Counted from the first letter of the stretch, positions 51,214 through 59,670 are shown. The stretch: 64,000 nucleotides of DNA from JAGGAG01 sp964638035 (GCA_964638035.1 CAZWXD010000003.1:1-64000); one strand, 5' to 3'. The notes: generated by a model from the letters alone, not told the origin. Made by a program: numbers and translations.

Positions 51214-51978
51214 ATGCAGGCCACCATCCGCCCCGTCGGGCAGTTCTGCTGGATCAACATGCTCACCCCCGACCCGGCTGCGGCACGGGACTTCTTCACC
51301 GCCCTGCTGGGCTGGACCTACGCCGAGATGCCCGGGGTCGGGCACCGCATGCAGGTGCAGGGCCGGGACATCGGCGGGATGTTCGACCTCAACGGGCCCA
51401 ACACCCCGCCGGGCACGCCACCCGGCATTGGCGTCATGGTCAAGGTGGAGAGCGCCGATGCCACGGCGAAGCGCGTGGTGGAACTCGGCGGCAAGGCCAT
51501 GCCCCCAATGGATGTGTTCGATGCCGGACGGATGGCGGTGTGCTTCGATCCCGCGGGGGCAAACTTCGACGTGTGGGAGCCACGGAGCCAGCAGGGCACC
51601 GACGCCGACCCGTCAGCGGTGGGTGCACCGAGCTGGCACGAGGTCCTCGCCAGTGACGGCGCACGCGCGGTCAGGTTCTATACCAGCCTCTTTGGCTGGA
51701 CGGCGCAGGCCGTGCCAATGTCCACCTTCAGTTACACGACCTTCCACCAGGGTACCGAGCTGGTGGGCGGGATGATGCCGATCCTCCGCGAGATGGGCAA
51801 CGCGGCGCCCTGCTGGTCAGTGTACTTCAACGTGGCCGACGTGGATGCGGCATGCGCCACGGCGAAAGCCGCAGGCGGAAGCACCTACATGGAACCGCAC
51901 GACATCCCCAACGTGGGGCGCATTGCCGGGATCACCTCGCCCCAGGGCGTGATGTTCTACGTGATCCGCTACGCGTGA
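51214..51978 (+). CDS. VOC family protein, two domains
   Basis: 254 residues without a signal peptide. The first domain begins QFCWINMLTPDPAAARDFFTALLGWTYAEMP, the second SWHEVLASDGARAVRFYTSLFGWTAQAVP; each ends with a beta strand containing the usual Glu region (NFDVWEP). The pattern is that of a hydroxylase-like, putative glyoxalase protein found widely in actinobacteria and others; the reaction is unknown. It is divergent from the aldolase gene across 77 bases, with a TAGAAT at 51178 that could be its -10, and ends in a bidirectional terminator. Confidence 0.85.
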   Translation: MQATIRPVGQFCWINMLTPDPAAARDFFTALLGWTYAEMPGVGHRMQVQGRDIGGMFDLNGPNTPPGTPPGIGVMVKVESADATAKRVVELGGKAMPPMDVFDAGRMAVCFDPAGANFDVWEPRSQQGTDADPSAVGAPSWHEVLASDGARAVRFYTSLFGWTAQAVPMSTFSYTTFHQGTELVGGMMPILREMGNAAPCWSVYFNVADVDAACATAKAAGGSTYMEPHDIPNVGRIAGITSPQGVMFYVIRYA

Positions 51979-51984
51979 GCACCG

Positions 51985-52012
51985 GGCAGCGCCGGGATTT
52001 CCCGGCGCTGCC
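51985..52012. terminator. Bidirectional hairpin terminator
   Basis: A perfect 13-base inverted repeat, GGCAGCGCCGGGA and TCCCGGCGCTGCC, with two bases between arms. It lies seven bases after the VOC stop and immediately before the convergent NTF2-like stop, the expected place for a shared terminator. There is no U-run on either strand, so it may work as a stem that protects 3' ends. Confidence 0.6.
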
Positions 52013-52467
52013 TACCGGCGGCGGGACGACCAGTGAATGGCGCGGATCCGCCACCCGGCGGGTGAGCGCGACAGCACCATCAGCTCCGCCCCGGCGCTGT
52101 CGACGGCCCGGCCGTCGAAAGTGCCGGTCGTCTCGGACGTTGAGGCCACCCAGGCCACATCGCCGGCCAGGGTCACCCGGAGCGGGCCCGGCGTTCGTGG
52201 CACCGCCGCCGCAAAGGCCATGTCCGCTGGCAGGTGGTGCGCCCGGTACTCCGCCCGCGACTCCATGCCCCCCGCCTCGAGCACCACGACGTCGTCGGCC
52301 AGCAACGCCAGGGCACTCGCGGAGTCCCGGCGGGCAAGCGCCTCGTGATACTGCCGAACCACCAGGACGACCGCGGCCGAGTCGGCGGCCGCGCCCTGCG
52401 CCGCGCATGGCGCGGGTGCCACCATCGATGCGACGAGCCAGGCGCCCTGCAGCAGCGTGATGCGCAT
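52012..52467 (-). CDS. Exported NTF2-like (SnoaL/DUF4440) protein
   Basis: 151 residues with a signal peptide (ITLLQGAWLVASMVAPAPCAAQ). The domain has VVRQYHEALARRDSASALALLADDVVVLEAGG and DVAWVASTSETTGTFDGR, the alternating helix-strand pattern of the NTF2-like family, and ends WRIRAIHWSSRRR. Such domains act as small-molecule binding proteins or isomerases; no catalytic assignment can be made. The ATG start is certain from the signal peptide. Confidence 0.82.
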   Translation of the reverse strand: MRITLLQGAWLVASMVAPAPCAAQGAAADSAAVVLVVRQYHEALARRDSASALALLADDVVVLEAGGMESRAEYRAHHLPADMAFAAAVPRTPGPLRVTLAGDVAWVASTSETTGTFDGRAVDSAGAELMVLSRSPAGWRIRAIHWSSRRR

Positions 52468-52666
52468 GCTCCCCCCGGTGCTCCCGTGGACGTGTCACTT
52501 CCCCTGTGGACCGGGGAAGGTAGCGTGCCGGGACCCGGCACCAGCACCAACCCCGCCGCCCGCGGTATACTTCCCGCCATCCCGCAGGGTGGCGCTGGCG
52601 GCACCAGCGACCGCCCCACGACAGGTGCCACTGCGACGCACGCGTTGCCGAACTCGAGGAGAGACC

Positions 52667-52864
52667 ATGACCCCGCTCGACAAGACCCTGAAGCGCGCCA
52701 TCACCATCGAGGGACAGCCCTACGTGCTCACCTTTGACGCCGAGGGTGTCACCATCACCGAGAAGGGCAAGCGGAAGGGCAACTCCATGAAGTGGAAGGA
52801 GCTGCTCACCGGCGAGGCGGCCCTGGGATCGGCCCTCCGGGAGTCGGTGCAGCAGGGCAGCTGA
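52667..52864 (+). CDS. Small cytoplasmic protein of unknown function
   Basis: 65 residues, not recognised. The sequence is rich in Lys and Thr with a beta-hairpin look (ITIEGQPYVLTFDAEGVTITEKGKR) and a C-terminal helix. GAGGAGAGACC gives a strong ribosome site before the ATG. Upstream a TATACT at 52566 could be a -10 element, leaving a leader of about 95 bases. A GC hairpin terminator follows. The defined signals at both ends suggest a real single-gene unit. Confidence 0.65.
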   Translation: MTPLDKTLKRAITIEGQPYVLTFDAEGVTITEKGKRKGNSMKWKELLTGEAALGSALRESVQQGS

Positions 52865-52893
52865 GGCGGTCGGTCGCAGGATTACCACGACAA

Positions 52894-52914
52894 GGGGCGG
52901 CCCAGGGCCGCCCC
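52894..52914 (+). terminator. Rho-independent-like terminator
   Basis: GGGGCGGCC, a three-base loop CAG, then GGCCGCCCC, followed by GTTCTGTT. The nine-base GC stem and T-rich tail, 30 bases after the stop of the 65-residue gene, make a good terminator. Confidence 0.7.
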
Positions 52915-53019
52915 GTTCTGTTGAACATGGCGCCTCGCGCCGGCGCCCACGACGCAACCCGTCGCCAGGACCCACTCGCTGCCTGAGGCCCGTCCCCGCC
53001 GGGGCTGATACCATTCGAC

Positions 53020-53517
53020 ATGCCGCACCCCACCGCCCCGTGGATTCCCGTGCCCTGGCGCAAGCCGCTCGCCTGGGGCACCCTCGCGGTCGGCATGCTC
53101 GACATCCTGGACGCCTTCATCTTCTTCGGGCTGAAGGGCGCGACCCCAGGCCGCATCCTGCAATCCATCGCGGCAGGTGTGCTGGGCCGGGACGCCGCCA
53201 TCGCGGGTGGGTACGCTACCGCCGCCCTCGGCCTGGGCCTGCACTTCTTCATCGCCTTCTGCGTGGTGCTGGCCTACCTGCTCGCGAGCCGCCGCCTGCC
53301 GGCGCTGGGCCGTTCCCCCTTCCTCTTCGGGCCGCTCTACGGCCTGCTCGTGTTCATCGTCATGCAGCAGGTGGTGCTGCCCCTGTCCAAGGTGGCCGGC
53401 AAGGGCCTCGCCGGCATGCCCACCGCCTCCCTCGTGAATGGCATCGTGATTCACCTGGTGGGTGTTGGGCTGCCGGCGGCGCTCGCGGCCAGGGCGGCTG
53501 GCCGCTCGCGGGCGTAA
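53020..53517 (+). CDS. Four-helix membrane protein of unknown function
   Basis: 165 residues with four predicted transmembrane segments (about residues 17-37, 65-85, 96-118, 137-155). It has a DILDAFIFFGLKGATPGRILQSIAAGVLG segment and a GPLYGLLVFIVMQQVVLPL helix. The arrangement is like small bacterial membrane proteins with no assigned role. The ATG at 53020 lies 31 bases after a TGATAC-type AT-rich stretch. It is followed 93 bases later by the PP2C gene in the same direction. Confidence 0.62.
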   Translation: MPHPTAPWIPVPWRKPLAWGTLAVGMLDILDAFIFFGLKGATPGRILQSIAAGVLGRDAAIAGGYATAALGLGLHFFIAFCVVLAYLLASRRLPALGRSPFLFGPLYGLLVFIVMQQVVLPLSKVAGKGLAGMPTASLVNGIVIHLVGVGLPAALAARAAGRSRA

Positions 53518-53610
53518 CAGGGCACCGCCGCCCCTCGACCCGCCCCGCCCTACCCGTTGGGCGAAGAATCCCGCATACTATCAACACCCCAACCGCCCCA
53601 GGCGGGCCCC

Positions 53611-54498
53611 ATGACTGCCCCGTTCGACGCGCCTGCCGAGCCCGTTCCCGCGCGGAAGCCCCTCGACCACGAGATCGACGTCTACGGGCTCACGCACCCG
53701 GGGCTGGTGCGCAAGGACAACCAGGACAACTTCCTGGTGGCCGCCCTGCACAAGCGGGTGGACGTGAAGTTCTCCAGTCTCACCGACTCCGCGATCGCCA
53801 CGTCGATCGACGAACGACTCGCCTTCATCGCCATGGTGGCGGACGGCGTGGGCGGCGCCGAGCATGGCGAGGCGGCCAGCCGGCGGGCCGTCGAGGCGGC
53901 CACCCAGTACGTGACCCACACGGTGCGGTGCTTCTACGCCTCGGGCACGAAGGACGAGTCGCTCACCGACACCCTGCAGGAGGCCGCCCGTTGCGCCCAT
54001 GAGCAGGTGAAGCTGCAGGCCACGGCGACCGGCGCCCGCAGCATGGCCACCACCCTGACCCTCTTCCTCGGGGTCTGGCCGTGGATTTACGTGCTCCAGG
54101 TGGGTGACTCGCGCTGCTATGTGCTCCGGCAGGGCGCCCTGCTCCAGCTCACCCGCGACCAGACCATGGCGCAGGAGCTCATCGACCTCGGCGTCCTCAA
54201 GCCCACCGACGCCCAGCATGCCCGCCTGTCCCACGTGCTCTCGAGCGCCATCGGGAGCCCCAGCGCCCTGCCCAAGGTCACGCGGTTCGCCAGCGAGTGG
54301 GGCAACGTGTACCTGCTCTGCAGCGACGGCCTCACCCGGCACGTGGCGGATGGGGAGATCCAGGCGACGCTCGCGTCCATGACCAGCGCCCGTGAAGCGT
54401 GCGAAACCCTGCGAGACATGGCGCTTGCCCGGGGCGGGTCGGACAACATCACCGTGGTGATCGGCCGGACCCCCGCGGCACCCCCCTCGCTGCCCTGA
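53611..54498 (+). CDS. PP2C-family Ser/Thr phosphatase
   Basis: 295 residues. The PP2C motifs are visible: YGLTHPGLVRKDNQDNFLV (metal-binding Asp), FIAMVADGVGGAEHGEAAS (Asp-Gly-x-Gly-Gly), SMATTLTLFLG, VGDSRCYVLRQGALLQLTRDQT, LLCSDGLTRHV and GGSDNITVVI. It is a metal-dependent phosphatase of phosphoserine/threonine, soluble in the cytoplasm, and can oppose the two receptor kinases at 43801 and 55584. A TACTAT at 53577..53582 may be its -10. The ATG at 53611 is the natural start. Confidence 0.92.
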   Translation: MTAPFDAPAEPVPARKPLDHEIDVYGLTHPGLVRKDNQDNFLVAALHKRVDVKFSSLTDSAIATSIDERLAFIAMVADGVGGAEHGEAASRRAVEAATQYVTHTVRCFYASGTKDESLTDTLQEAARCAHEQVKLQATATGARSMATTLTLFLGVWPWIYVLQVGDSRCYVLRQGALLQLTRDQTMAQELIDLGVLKPTDAQHARLSHVLSSAIGSPSALPKVTRFASEWGNVYLLCSDGLTRHVADGEIQATLASMTSAREACETLRDMALARGGSDNITVVIGRTPAAPPSLP

Positions 54499-54508
54499 CG
54501 GGCTGACC

Positions 54509-54721
54509 CTACTGCGCCTGCTTCCGCGCCCGGCTGCGGTACGGCAGCACGAACAGGTAGAGTCCTGTCACCAGCAGCAGTGCGAGCGGCGCCAGCGGCG
54601 AGTAGGTCACCCAGGCGGGTGGCTCTCCCCACGCCCGCACCGCGACGTTGGCGATCACCGTCAGCGTGAACGCGATGGACACCCACCGATGCACCTGGCG
54701 CATCCCGCTGTTCCAGCTCAC
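54509..54721 (-). CDS. Small two-helix membrane protein
   Basis: 70 residues with two hydrophobic segments (about 11-30 and 38-60) and a basic C-terminal tail (YRSRARKQAQ). The first helix region RQVHRWVSIAFTLTVIANVAVRAWGEPP resembles the heme-binding type of small cytochrome-like or DUF proteins, but a function cannot be assigned. It is the last gene of the ArsR/SRPBCC unit, 30 bases after the SRPBCC gene. Confidence 0.6.
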   Translation of the reverse strand: MSWNSGMRQVHRWVSIAFTLTVIANVAVRAWGEPPAWVTYSPLAPLALLLVTGLYLFVLPYRSRARKQAQ

Positions 54722-54751
54722 GAATTCCTCCCTTGGTCAGTGGTGGGGCGC

Positions 54752-55192
54752 TCACGCGATCGTCGTGAGTACCTGGGCCAGCCGGTCCCCCATCATCTTC
54801 CAGCCGTAACGAGCGCCGCCGAACTCCCGCTTCTGGCCTTCCTTGAAGCCTGACTGCACGAGCAGGAGCCTGGTGCCGGACGCCGTCGCCACGAGGGTGA
54901 AGGTGACGACGGTCTCCAGGGAGGGGACACCCCAGGAGTACTGCAGCCGTCGCGGTGGGTCGGCCTCGAGCATCCGGCAGTGCACCACGCCATCCCAGCC
55001 CGGCTGTGGATCGGTCCGGAAGCTGAACGCCGCCCCGGGCACAAGCGCGAAGCCGGTGACGGGGAGGAGCCATTGCGACAGGAGGACTGGATCGGTCAGG
55101 GCGCGCCAAACCCTTCCGGGCGGGTGCGGCAGCTCTGCCTCGAAGGCAATCGCTTCGGCCTGGGATGGCGCCGTGTGGTCGGTAAAGCTCAT
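54752..55192 (-). CDS. SRPBCC (AHSA1-type START) domain protein
   Basis: 146 residues. It shows IAFEAELPHPPGRVWRALTDPVLLSQWLLP, PGWDGVVHCRMLEADPPRRLQYSWG and a long C-terminal helix RYGWKMMGDRLAQVLT, the layout of AHSA1-type START proteins that bind hydrophobic ligands. Pairs of such genes with ArsR-type repressors are common and may detect small molecules. The ATG overlaps the ArsR stop by four bases, so the two are translated together. Confidence 0.88.
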   Translation of the reverse strand: MSFTDHTAPSQAEAIAFEAELPHPPGRVWRALTDPVLLSQWLLPVTGFALVPGAAFSFRTDPQPGWDGVVHCRMLEADPPRRLQYSWGVPSLETVVTFTLVATASGTRLLLVQSGFKEGQKREFGGARYGWKMMGDRLAQVLTTIA

Positions 55193-55518
55193 GCGTCCAT
55201 GTCCTCCAGGAGGCGTTCCAGGCGGCCCATCCGGTCCAGCCAGAAGTGGCGGTAGTGGGTGACCCAGTCCAGCAGTGGCTGCATGCCACCTGGCCGCAGG
55301 CGGTAGAAGGTCAGGCGCCCCTCCCGGCGGCTCTTCACGAGCCCGGCCGCCTTCAGCGTGGCCAGGTGCTGCGAGATGGCCGGCTGCGAAATGCTGAAGC
55401 GGGCAGTGAGATCCTTCACCGCCGCCTCCCCGGTCACCAGCGCCTCGAGGATGGCCCGCCGGCTGGGATCGCCCAGCACCCGGAACAGCCGGTCACGGGC
55501 AACGGTCGCAGTGGTCAT
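55189..55518 (-). CDS. ArsR-family winged-helix repressor
   Basis: 109 residues. The winged helix spans LFRVLGDPSRRAILEALVTGEAAVKDLTARFSISQPAISQHLATLKAAGLVKSRREG-type residues (10-70), with the recognition helix in ISQPAISQHLATLK. A C-terminal extension (WVTHYRHFWLDRMGRLERLLEDM) is typical of the subfamily paired with SRPBCC proteins. No metal-binding Cys motif of ArsR is present. Its promoter carries a palindrome, so it likely represses itself. Confidence 0.92.
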   Translation of the reverse strand: MTTATVARDRLFRVLGDPSRRAILEALVTGEAAVKDLTARFSISQPAISQHLATLKAAGLVKSRREGRLTFYRLRPGGMQPLLDWVTHYRHFWLDRMGRLERLLEDMDA

Positions 55519-55524
55519 GGCGCA

Positions 55525-55555
55525 ATTATATAAGTGATTACTTATGCATTGTCAA
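55525..55555 (-). promoter_or_regulatory. ArsR-unit promoter, leaderless type
   Basis: On the minus strand a perfect -35 TTGACA (55550..55555) is followed by -10 TATATA (55527..55532, 17-base spacer) or TATAAT (55525..55530, 19-base spacer). Transcription would start within a few bases of the ATG at 55518, so the message is leaderless or nearly so. It is the clearest sigma-70-type promoter in the window. Confidence 0.8.
55530..55545. promoter_or_regulatory. Palindromic operator of the ArsR repressor
   Basis: ATAAGT GATT ACTTAT is a perfect 16-base palindrome lying in the spacer between -35 and -10. Its AT content stands out in a very GC-rich region. A dimeric winged-helix protein bound here would block RNA polymerase. 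Confidence 0.8.
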
Positions 55556-55583
55556 CCGGCGCCCGGCGTCACTACCTTCAGCC

Positions 55584-58223
55584 ATGACCGCGCCCTCCAC
55601 GCGGCTGGGCCAGGCCCTCGCCGATCGCTACCGCATCGACCATGAGCTCGGTGCCGGCGGGATGGCCACGGTGTACCTCGCGCACGACCTGCGGCACGAC
55701 CGCAAGGTCGCGATCAAGGTGCTGCATCCCGAACTCGCGGCGGTCATTGGCGCCGACCGGTTCCTGAGCGAGATCCACACCACCGCCAACCTCCAGCACC
55801 CGCACATCCTCCCCCTCTTCGACAGTGGGGCGGTGCCGGGCGGGGAGGCCGGCACCGGCGACGGGGCACCCCGGCTCCTGTACTACGTCATGCCGTACAT
55901 CCCGGGCGAGTCGCTCCGCCAGCGCCTCACCCGCGAGCGCCAGCTCCCGGTGGCCGATGCCGTGCGCACCAGCCAGGAGGTGGCCAGTGCGCTCGACTAC
56001 GCGCACCGGCAGGGCGTGGTCCACCGCGACATCAAGCCCGAGAACATCCTGCTGCATGACGGCTCGGCGCTGGTCGCCGACTTCGGCATCGCCCTCGCCA
56101 TCACCGCGGCAGGGGGCGGGCGCCTCACCCAGACCGGCCTGTCCCTCGGCACCCCCGCCTACATGAGCCCCGAGCAGGCCATGGGCGAGCGGGACATCGG
56201 GCCCCGGAGCGATGTGTACGCGCTGGGTGCGGTGACGTACGAGATGCTCTGCGGCGAGCCTCCGTTCACCGGCCCCAGCTCGCAGGCCATCGTGGCCCGC
56301 ACCCTGACCGAGGCGCCACGGCCCCTCCGCACCGAGCGAAAGAGCATCCCGCCCCACGTGGAAGCGGCCGTGCTGACCGCACTCGAGAAGCTCCCGGCCG
56401 ACCGGTTCGGGAGCGCGCGGGAGTATGCAGAGGCGCTGAGGAAGGGCGAAGGCGGCGAGGGCGGAGCGAGCAGCGCGTCGAGCCGCCACCAGGCCGCCAC
56501 GGTGGCGATGGGTGTGTCCCATCGCGGCGCCCGCCGGTTCCTCGTCCCGGGCCTCGCCGCCCTCTCCGCCCTCTCTGCCTTCTCCGCCCTGTATCTCCTT
56601 GCGACCCGGGCCCGGGGCACCGGCCCCGCCGCCACTCCCGTCGAGTTCGCCCCGGTCGAGATGGGCTCCATGCAGTATTTCTCGGTGTCGCCCGACGGCC
56701 AGACCATCGTCGGCACCGTCCCCGACTCGAACGGCATCCTGCGCGTCCTGCTCCGCCGGCTGGACAACACGACGCCCACGGCAGTGGCGGGCACCGAGAA
56801 CGTGACGCGCGCGTGGATGACGCCGGACAACAGCGGGATCGTGGTGCGCACCGTGGGCGGAAGGCTCCGCTTCGTGCCCCTGACAAGCGGCGTGGCGCGC
56901 GACCTGGGGCCCGCGGAGGGCTACGTCACCGTCGAGTGGGGCCCGGGTGACAGCCTGCTCACCGTGGTCGAGAACACCCTGTTCATGATCCCGCTCGACG
57001 GTGGCCCGCGCCGCACCGTGGCGACGCGCACCGGCCCCGGCACCTTCTTCATCCCGCGCATGCTGCCGGGCGGCCGCGAGATCCTGGTGGGTCACCGCAT
57101 CACCGAGGACTCGGTCAACCTCTTCCAGATGGACCTGGCCACCGGCGCATCCGAGCTCGTCAGTCCCAATGTGCAGGAAGTGCGGCCCTTCCCCGACGGC
57201 CGCGTGCTCTGGCTCGACGGCACCTCGCGCGTGCTCTACGGGACGTACGACCCGCGCGCCAGGGCGTTCGGCAGCCGCCAGGTGGTCCTTGCCGACGGCG
57301 TTGACGACCTCTTTGCGCACGGCAACGTGCTGGTGCTGCGCCCGAGCGTGTCGCGGCGTGACCTGTGGGTGCTGAATGCCGGCGCCAGGTCACCCGTGCA
57401 ACTGGTCACTGGTGACACCATCGCGGCGGCGCCCGTGTTCTCGCCCGATGGAACGCACCTGGCACTCGTCCTCGTCCCCGATGCCAACCAGGCCAACGAC
57501 GCCGACCTCTGGGTGCTCGACCGGAAGAGCGGGCTCCGGCACGCCGTCGCGGGGCGGGTGGCGGAGTACGCCTGGTTCCCCGACGGGCGGCAGCTGGTGG
57601 TCTTTCGCCGCCGCGGGCGCCAGGGGGCACAGGACATCTTCGTGGTTCCCGCCGATGGAAGCGCACCAGCCAGGCAGGTGACTGCCGACACCGTGCTCAA
57701 GCGCCAGCCCGCCGTGACCGCCGATGGCTCAGGCGTGGTCTACGCCATCCGCGGGCGCATCGCCATGCAGCCGTTTGCTCCGGAGGCGCCCGCTCGGGCG
57801 CTGTTCGACGATCCTGGCCAGGAGTTCGATCCCGCGTTCTCGCCCGACGGGCGCTGGTTGCTCTATGGCGTGGAGGATGAGCGCGGCGGGTTCCTGTATG
57901 TCCGCGCGTGGCCCTCGCTCGGCCCGCGCATCGCGATCGGCGCGGTGGGCCTTTGCCCCTCCTGGTGGGGGGACAGCGGCCGGCGGATCTACTCGTGCCT
58001 GCCCGACGGCACCGTCGCATGGACCAGCTTCGACCCCGCGACCGGTCGCACCGTGGGTTCCCCCCAGCCGGTGGGGGCCATCGCGCAGAGGAACGTGTGG
58101 TTCACCGTGAACACGACGGGCGCCGACCTGGCATGGATTTCTTCGACGGAGCGCTACGCCACCGAGCCCCGCGTGCTGGCCAACTGGCGCGCTGACGCCG
58201 AGCGGCGGCTTTCAGGCAGGTAG
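55584..58223 (+). CDS. Receptor Ser/Thr protein kinase with beta-propeller sensor (second)
   Basis: 879 residues. The kinase domain (about 15-290) has GAGGMATV, Lys45, HRDIKPEN (148-155) and DFG (166-168), with a 10-residue insert (VPGGEAGTGDG) compared with the first kinase. A Gly/Glu-rich linker (KGEGGEGGASSASS) precedes one membrane helix (LAALSALSAFSALYLL) and a C-terminal TolB/PD40 propeller of about 540 residues. The two kinase genes are paralogues with related catalytic parts but different sensors. It is divergent from the ArsR gene across 65 bases containing the operator, so the repressor may affect it too. Confidence 0.92.
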   Translation: MTAPSTRLGQALADRYRIDHELGAGGMATVYLAHDLRHDRKVAIKVLHPELAAVIGADRFLSEIHTTANLQHPHILPLFDSGAVPGGEAGTGDGAPRLLYYVMPYIPGESLRQRLTRERQLPVADAVRTSQEVASALDYAHRQGVVHRDIKPENILLHDGSALVADFGIALAITAAGGGRLTQTGLSLGTPAYMSPEQAMGERDIGPRSDVYALGAVTYEMLCGEPPFTGPSSQAIVARTLTEAPRPLRTERKSIPPHVEAAVLTALEKLPADRFGSAREYAEALRKGEGGEGGASSASSRHQAATVAMGVSHRGARRFLVPGLAALSALSAFSALYLLATRARGTGPAATPVEFAPVEMGSMQYFSVSPDGQTIVGTVPDSNGILRVLLRRLDNTTPTAVAGTENVTRAWMTPDNSGIVVRTVGGRLRFVPLTSGVARDLGPAEGYVTVEWGPGDSLLTVVENTLFMIPLDGGPRRTVATRTGPGTFFIPRMLPGGREILVGHRITEDSVNLFQMDLATGASELVSPNVQEVRPFPDGRVLWLDGTSRVLYGTYDPRARAFGSRQVVLADGVDDLFAHGNVLVLRPSVSRRDLWVLNAGARSPVQLVTGDTIAAAPVFSPDGTHLALVLVPDANQANDADLWVLDRKSGLRHAVAGRVAEYAWFPDGRQLVVFRRRGRQGAQDIFVVPADGSAPARQVTADTVLKRQPAVTADGSGVVYAIRGRIAMQPFAPEAPARALFDDPGQEFDPAFSPDGRWLLYGVEDERGGFLYVRAWPSLGPRIAIGAVGLCPSWWGDSGRRIYSCLPDGTVAWTSFDPATGRTVGSPQPVGAIAQRNVWFTVNTTGADLAWISSTERYATEPRVLANWRADAERRLSGR
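56448..56582. repeat. Inverted pair of short repeats in kinase linker and membrane helix
   Basis: GAAGGCGGCGAGGGCGGA at 56448..56465 and TCCGCCCTCTCTGCCTTC at 56565..56582 are reverse complements at 16 of 18 positions. The second belongs to a run of 9-bp units (GCCCTCTCC type) that encodes the membrane helix. The arrangement parallels that of the first kinase gene. Confidence 0.65.
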
Positions 58224-58236
58224 CACGCACGGACCG

Positions 58237-59670
58237 TCAGCTGGCGACTGACGGGATGCAGATCACGAATGCCACCCCGCCCCCTGCCGGCTGTTCCAGC
58301 CGCAGGTCCCCGCCATGCACTTCAGCCACCTGCCTCGCGATCACCAGGCCCAGCCCGCTCCCGCCGCCGCGCGGATCGAGCCGCTCGAAGCGGTTGAACA
58401 CGCGCTCCGCATCTGCCGGCGCAATGCCCGGCCCCCAGTCGCGCACCCGGAGCCAGGCACACGGCCCGCCCTCGCGTTCAGCCATCCCCGTACTCAGTTC
58501 CACCGGCGAGGGCGCCGCATGCACGAGGGCATTGTGTACCAGCGCCAGCACCGCCCTGCCCACCAATGACTCGTTGGCGAGCACTGGCGCCTCGTCGAAC
58601 TGGCCAAGCCTGATCTCGCGGCCAGCCGCCACCGCCAGGCTCCGGGCACGCGCCACCGCGTCATGCGCAATGTCATCGAGGTACACCTGGCGCCGGTCGC
58701 CAGGCACCTCCTGCCGTGCGCCAGCTTCCCGGGCCAGTGCCAGCAGGTCACCAACCAGTTCCCCAAGGCCCACGGCCTCCCGCTGGATCGTGTGCAGTGC
58801 CGCGCTGAGGTCGCCCGGCTGGTTGCCCCGGAGCGCCACCTCGGCCTCGTTCCGCATGATGGCCAGCGGTGTCCGCAACTCGTGCGCAGTCTCGGCCAGG
58901 AAGGCCCGCTGCCGCGCCGCCTGTTGCCGCTCGCTGGCCAGCACCTGTTCTGCCTGCGCCACGAGGCGCCGCAGCGCGTCGGTCAGCGTGCCGAGTTCGT
59001 CCGGGGCACGCGCCACCGGGAGCGGGCTGAAGCTCGCGTGCCCCGCGGACACCTCCTGAGCGATCTGGTGTGCCGCACTGGCGAGGCTCGTCACCGGCTG
59101 CAGCGCGCTGCGTGACGCCACGAAGCCGACGAGCAGGCCGAGCAGGAGGATGAGCGGGAGCCCAAGCACGAGTGCGGTGCGCAATTGCCCGAGTCGGGCC
59201 AGGAGCGGCGCCAGGGGCATCGCAATGAAGAGCCGGATCCCCTCGGGGAGTGACACCTCGATCACCCGGCTCGGCCCCGCGCCCAGGTCCACGGTCACGG
59301 GCGAACGCGCCCGCAGGCGCAGGTCGAGGCCGTCGGCCAGGGGGGGCCCCCCGGCGTAGGGCAGCGACGATGCGATGAGGCGACCGGAGCTGTCGGCGGC
59401 GACGAGCACCCGGTCCACGAAGACGAGCTCGGTGAGGAGGTGCGAGACTGCCTCGTTGGCGGTGCGGAACTCGGGGCGGTCATGCTCGAACAGCACCCGC
59501 GCCGACGTCGCTGCGTTCTCCAGCTCGCGCTCGAAGGCCGCGCGGTACTCCCGCGCCAGCCACAGGTAGAGCGCCACGCCGCCCACCGCGAGCAGCACCG
59601 CGAAGCCGCCCGCGAAGAGGAGCGCCAGGCGCACGCGGATCCCGTGCGCGGGGTAGTGCGGCCAGGTCAC
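58237..59670 (-). CDS. Sensor histidine kinase (CzcS-like)
   Basis: 477 residues. Two transmembrane helices (about 13-38 and 170-192) flank a periplasmic sensing domain. A HAMP-like segment follows, then the H-box FLAETAHELRTPLAIMRNEAEVAL with the phospho-accepting His, the N-box ALVHNALVHA, DWGPGIAPADAERVFNRF and GGGSGLGLVIARQVAEVHGG. It phosphorylates the response regulator gene product upstream of it; the GTG start overlaps that gene's stop by four bases (GTGA). The divergent neighbouring metal-efflux genes suggest a metal signal. Confidence 0.92.
   Translation of the reverse strand: MTWPHYPAHGIRVRLALLFAGGFAVLLAVGGVALYLWLAREYRAAFERELENAATSARVLFEHDRPEFRTANEAVSHLLTELVFVDRVLVAADSSGRLIASSLPYAGGPPLADGLDLRLRARSPVTVDLGAGPSRVIEVSLPEGIRLFIAMPLAPLLARLGQLRTALVLGLPLILLLGLLVGFVASRSALQPVTSLASAAHQIAQEVSAGHASFSPLPVARAPDELGTLTDALRRLVAQAEQVLASERQQAARQRAFLAETAHELRTPLAIMRNEAEVALRGNQPGDLSAALHTIQREAVGLGELVGDLLALAREAGARQEVPGDRRQVYLDDIAHDAVARARSLAVAAGREIRLGQFDEAPVLANESLVGRAVLALVHNALVHAAPSPVELSTGMAEREGGPCAWLRVRDWGPGIAPADAERVFNRFERLDPRGGGSGLGLVIARQVAEVHGGDLRLEQPAGGGVAFVICIPSVAS

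Noticed and set aside
38231..51978. The two VOC genes (38231 and 51214) as recent duplicates
   Set aside because: They share only the family fold; one is exported and the other cytoplasmic, and their sequences differ throughout.
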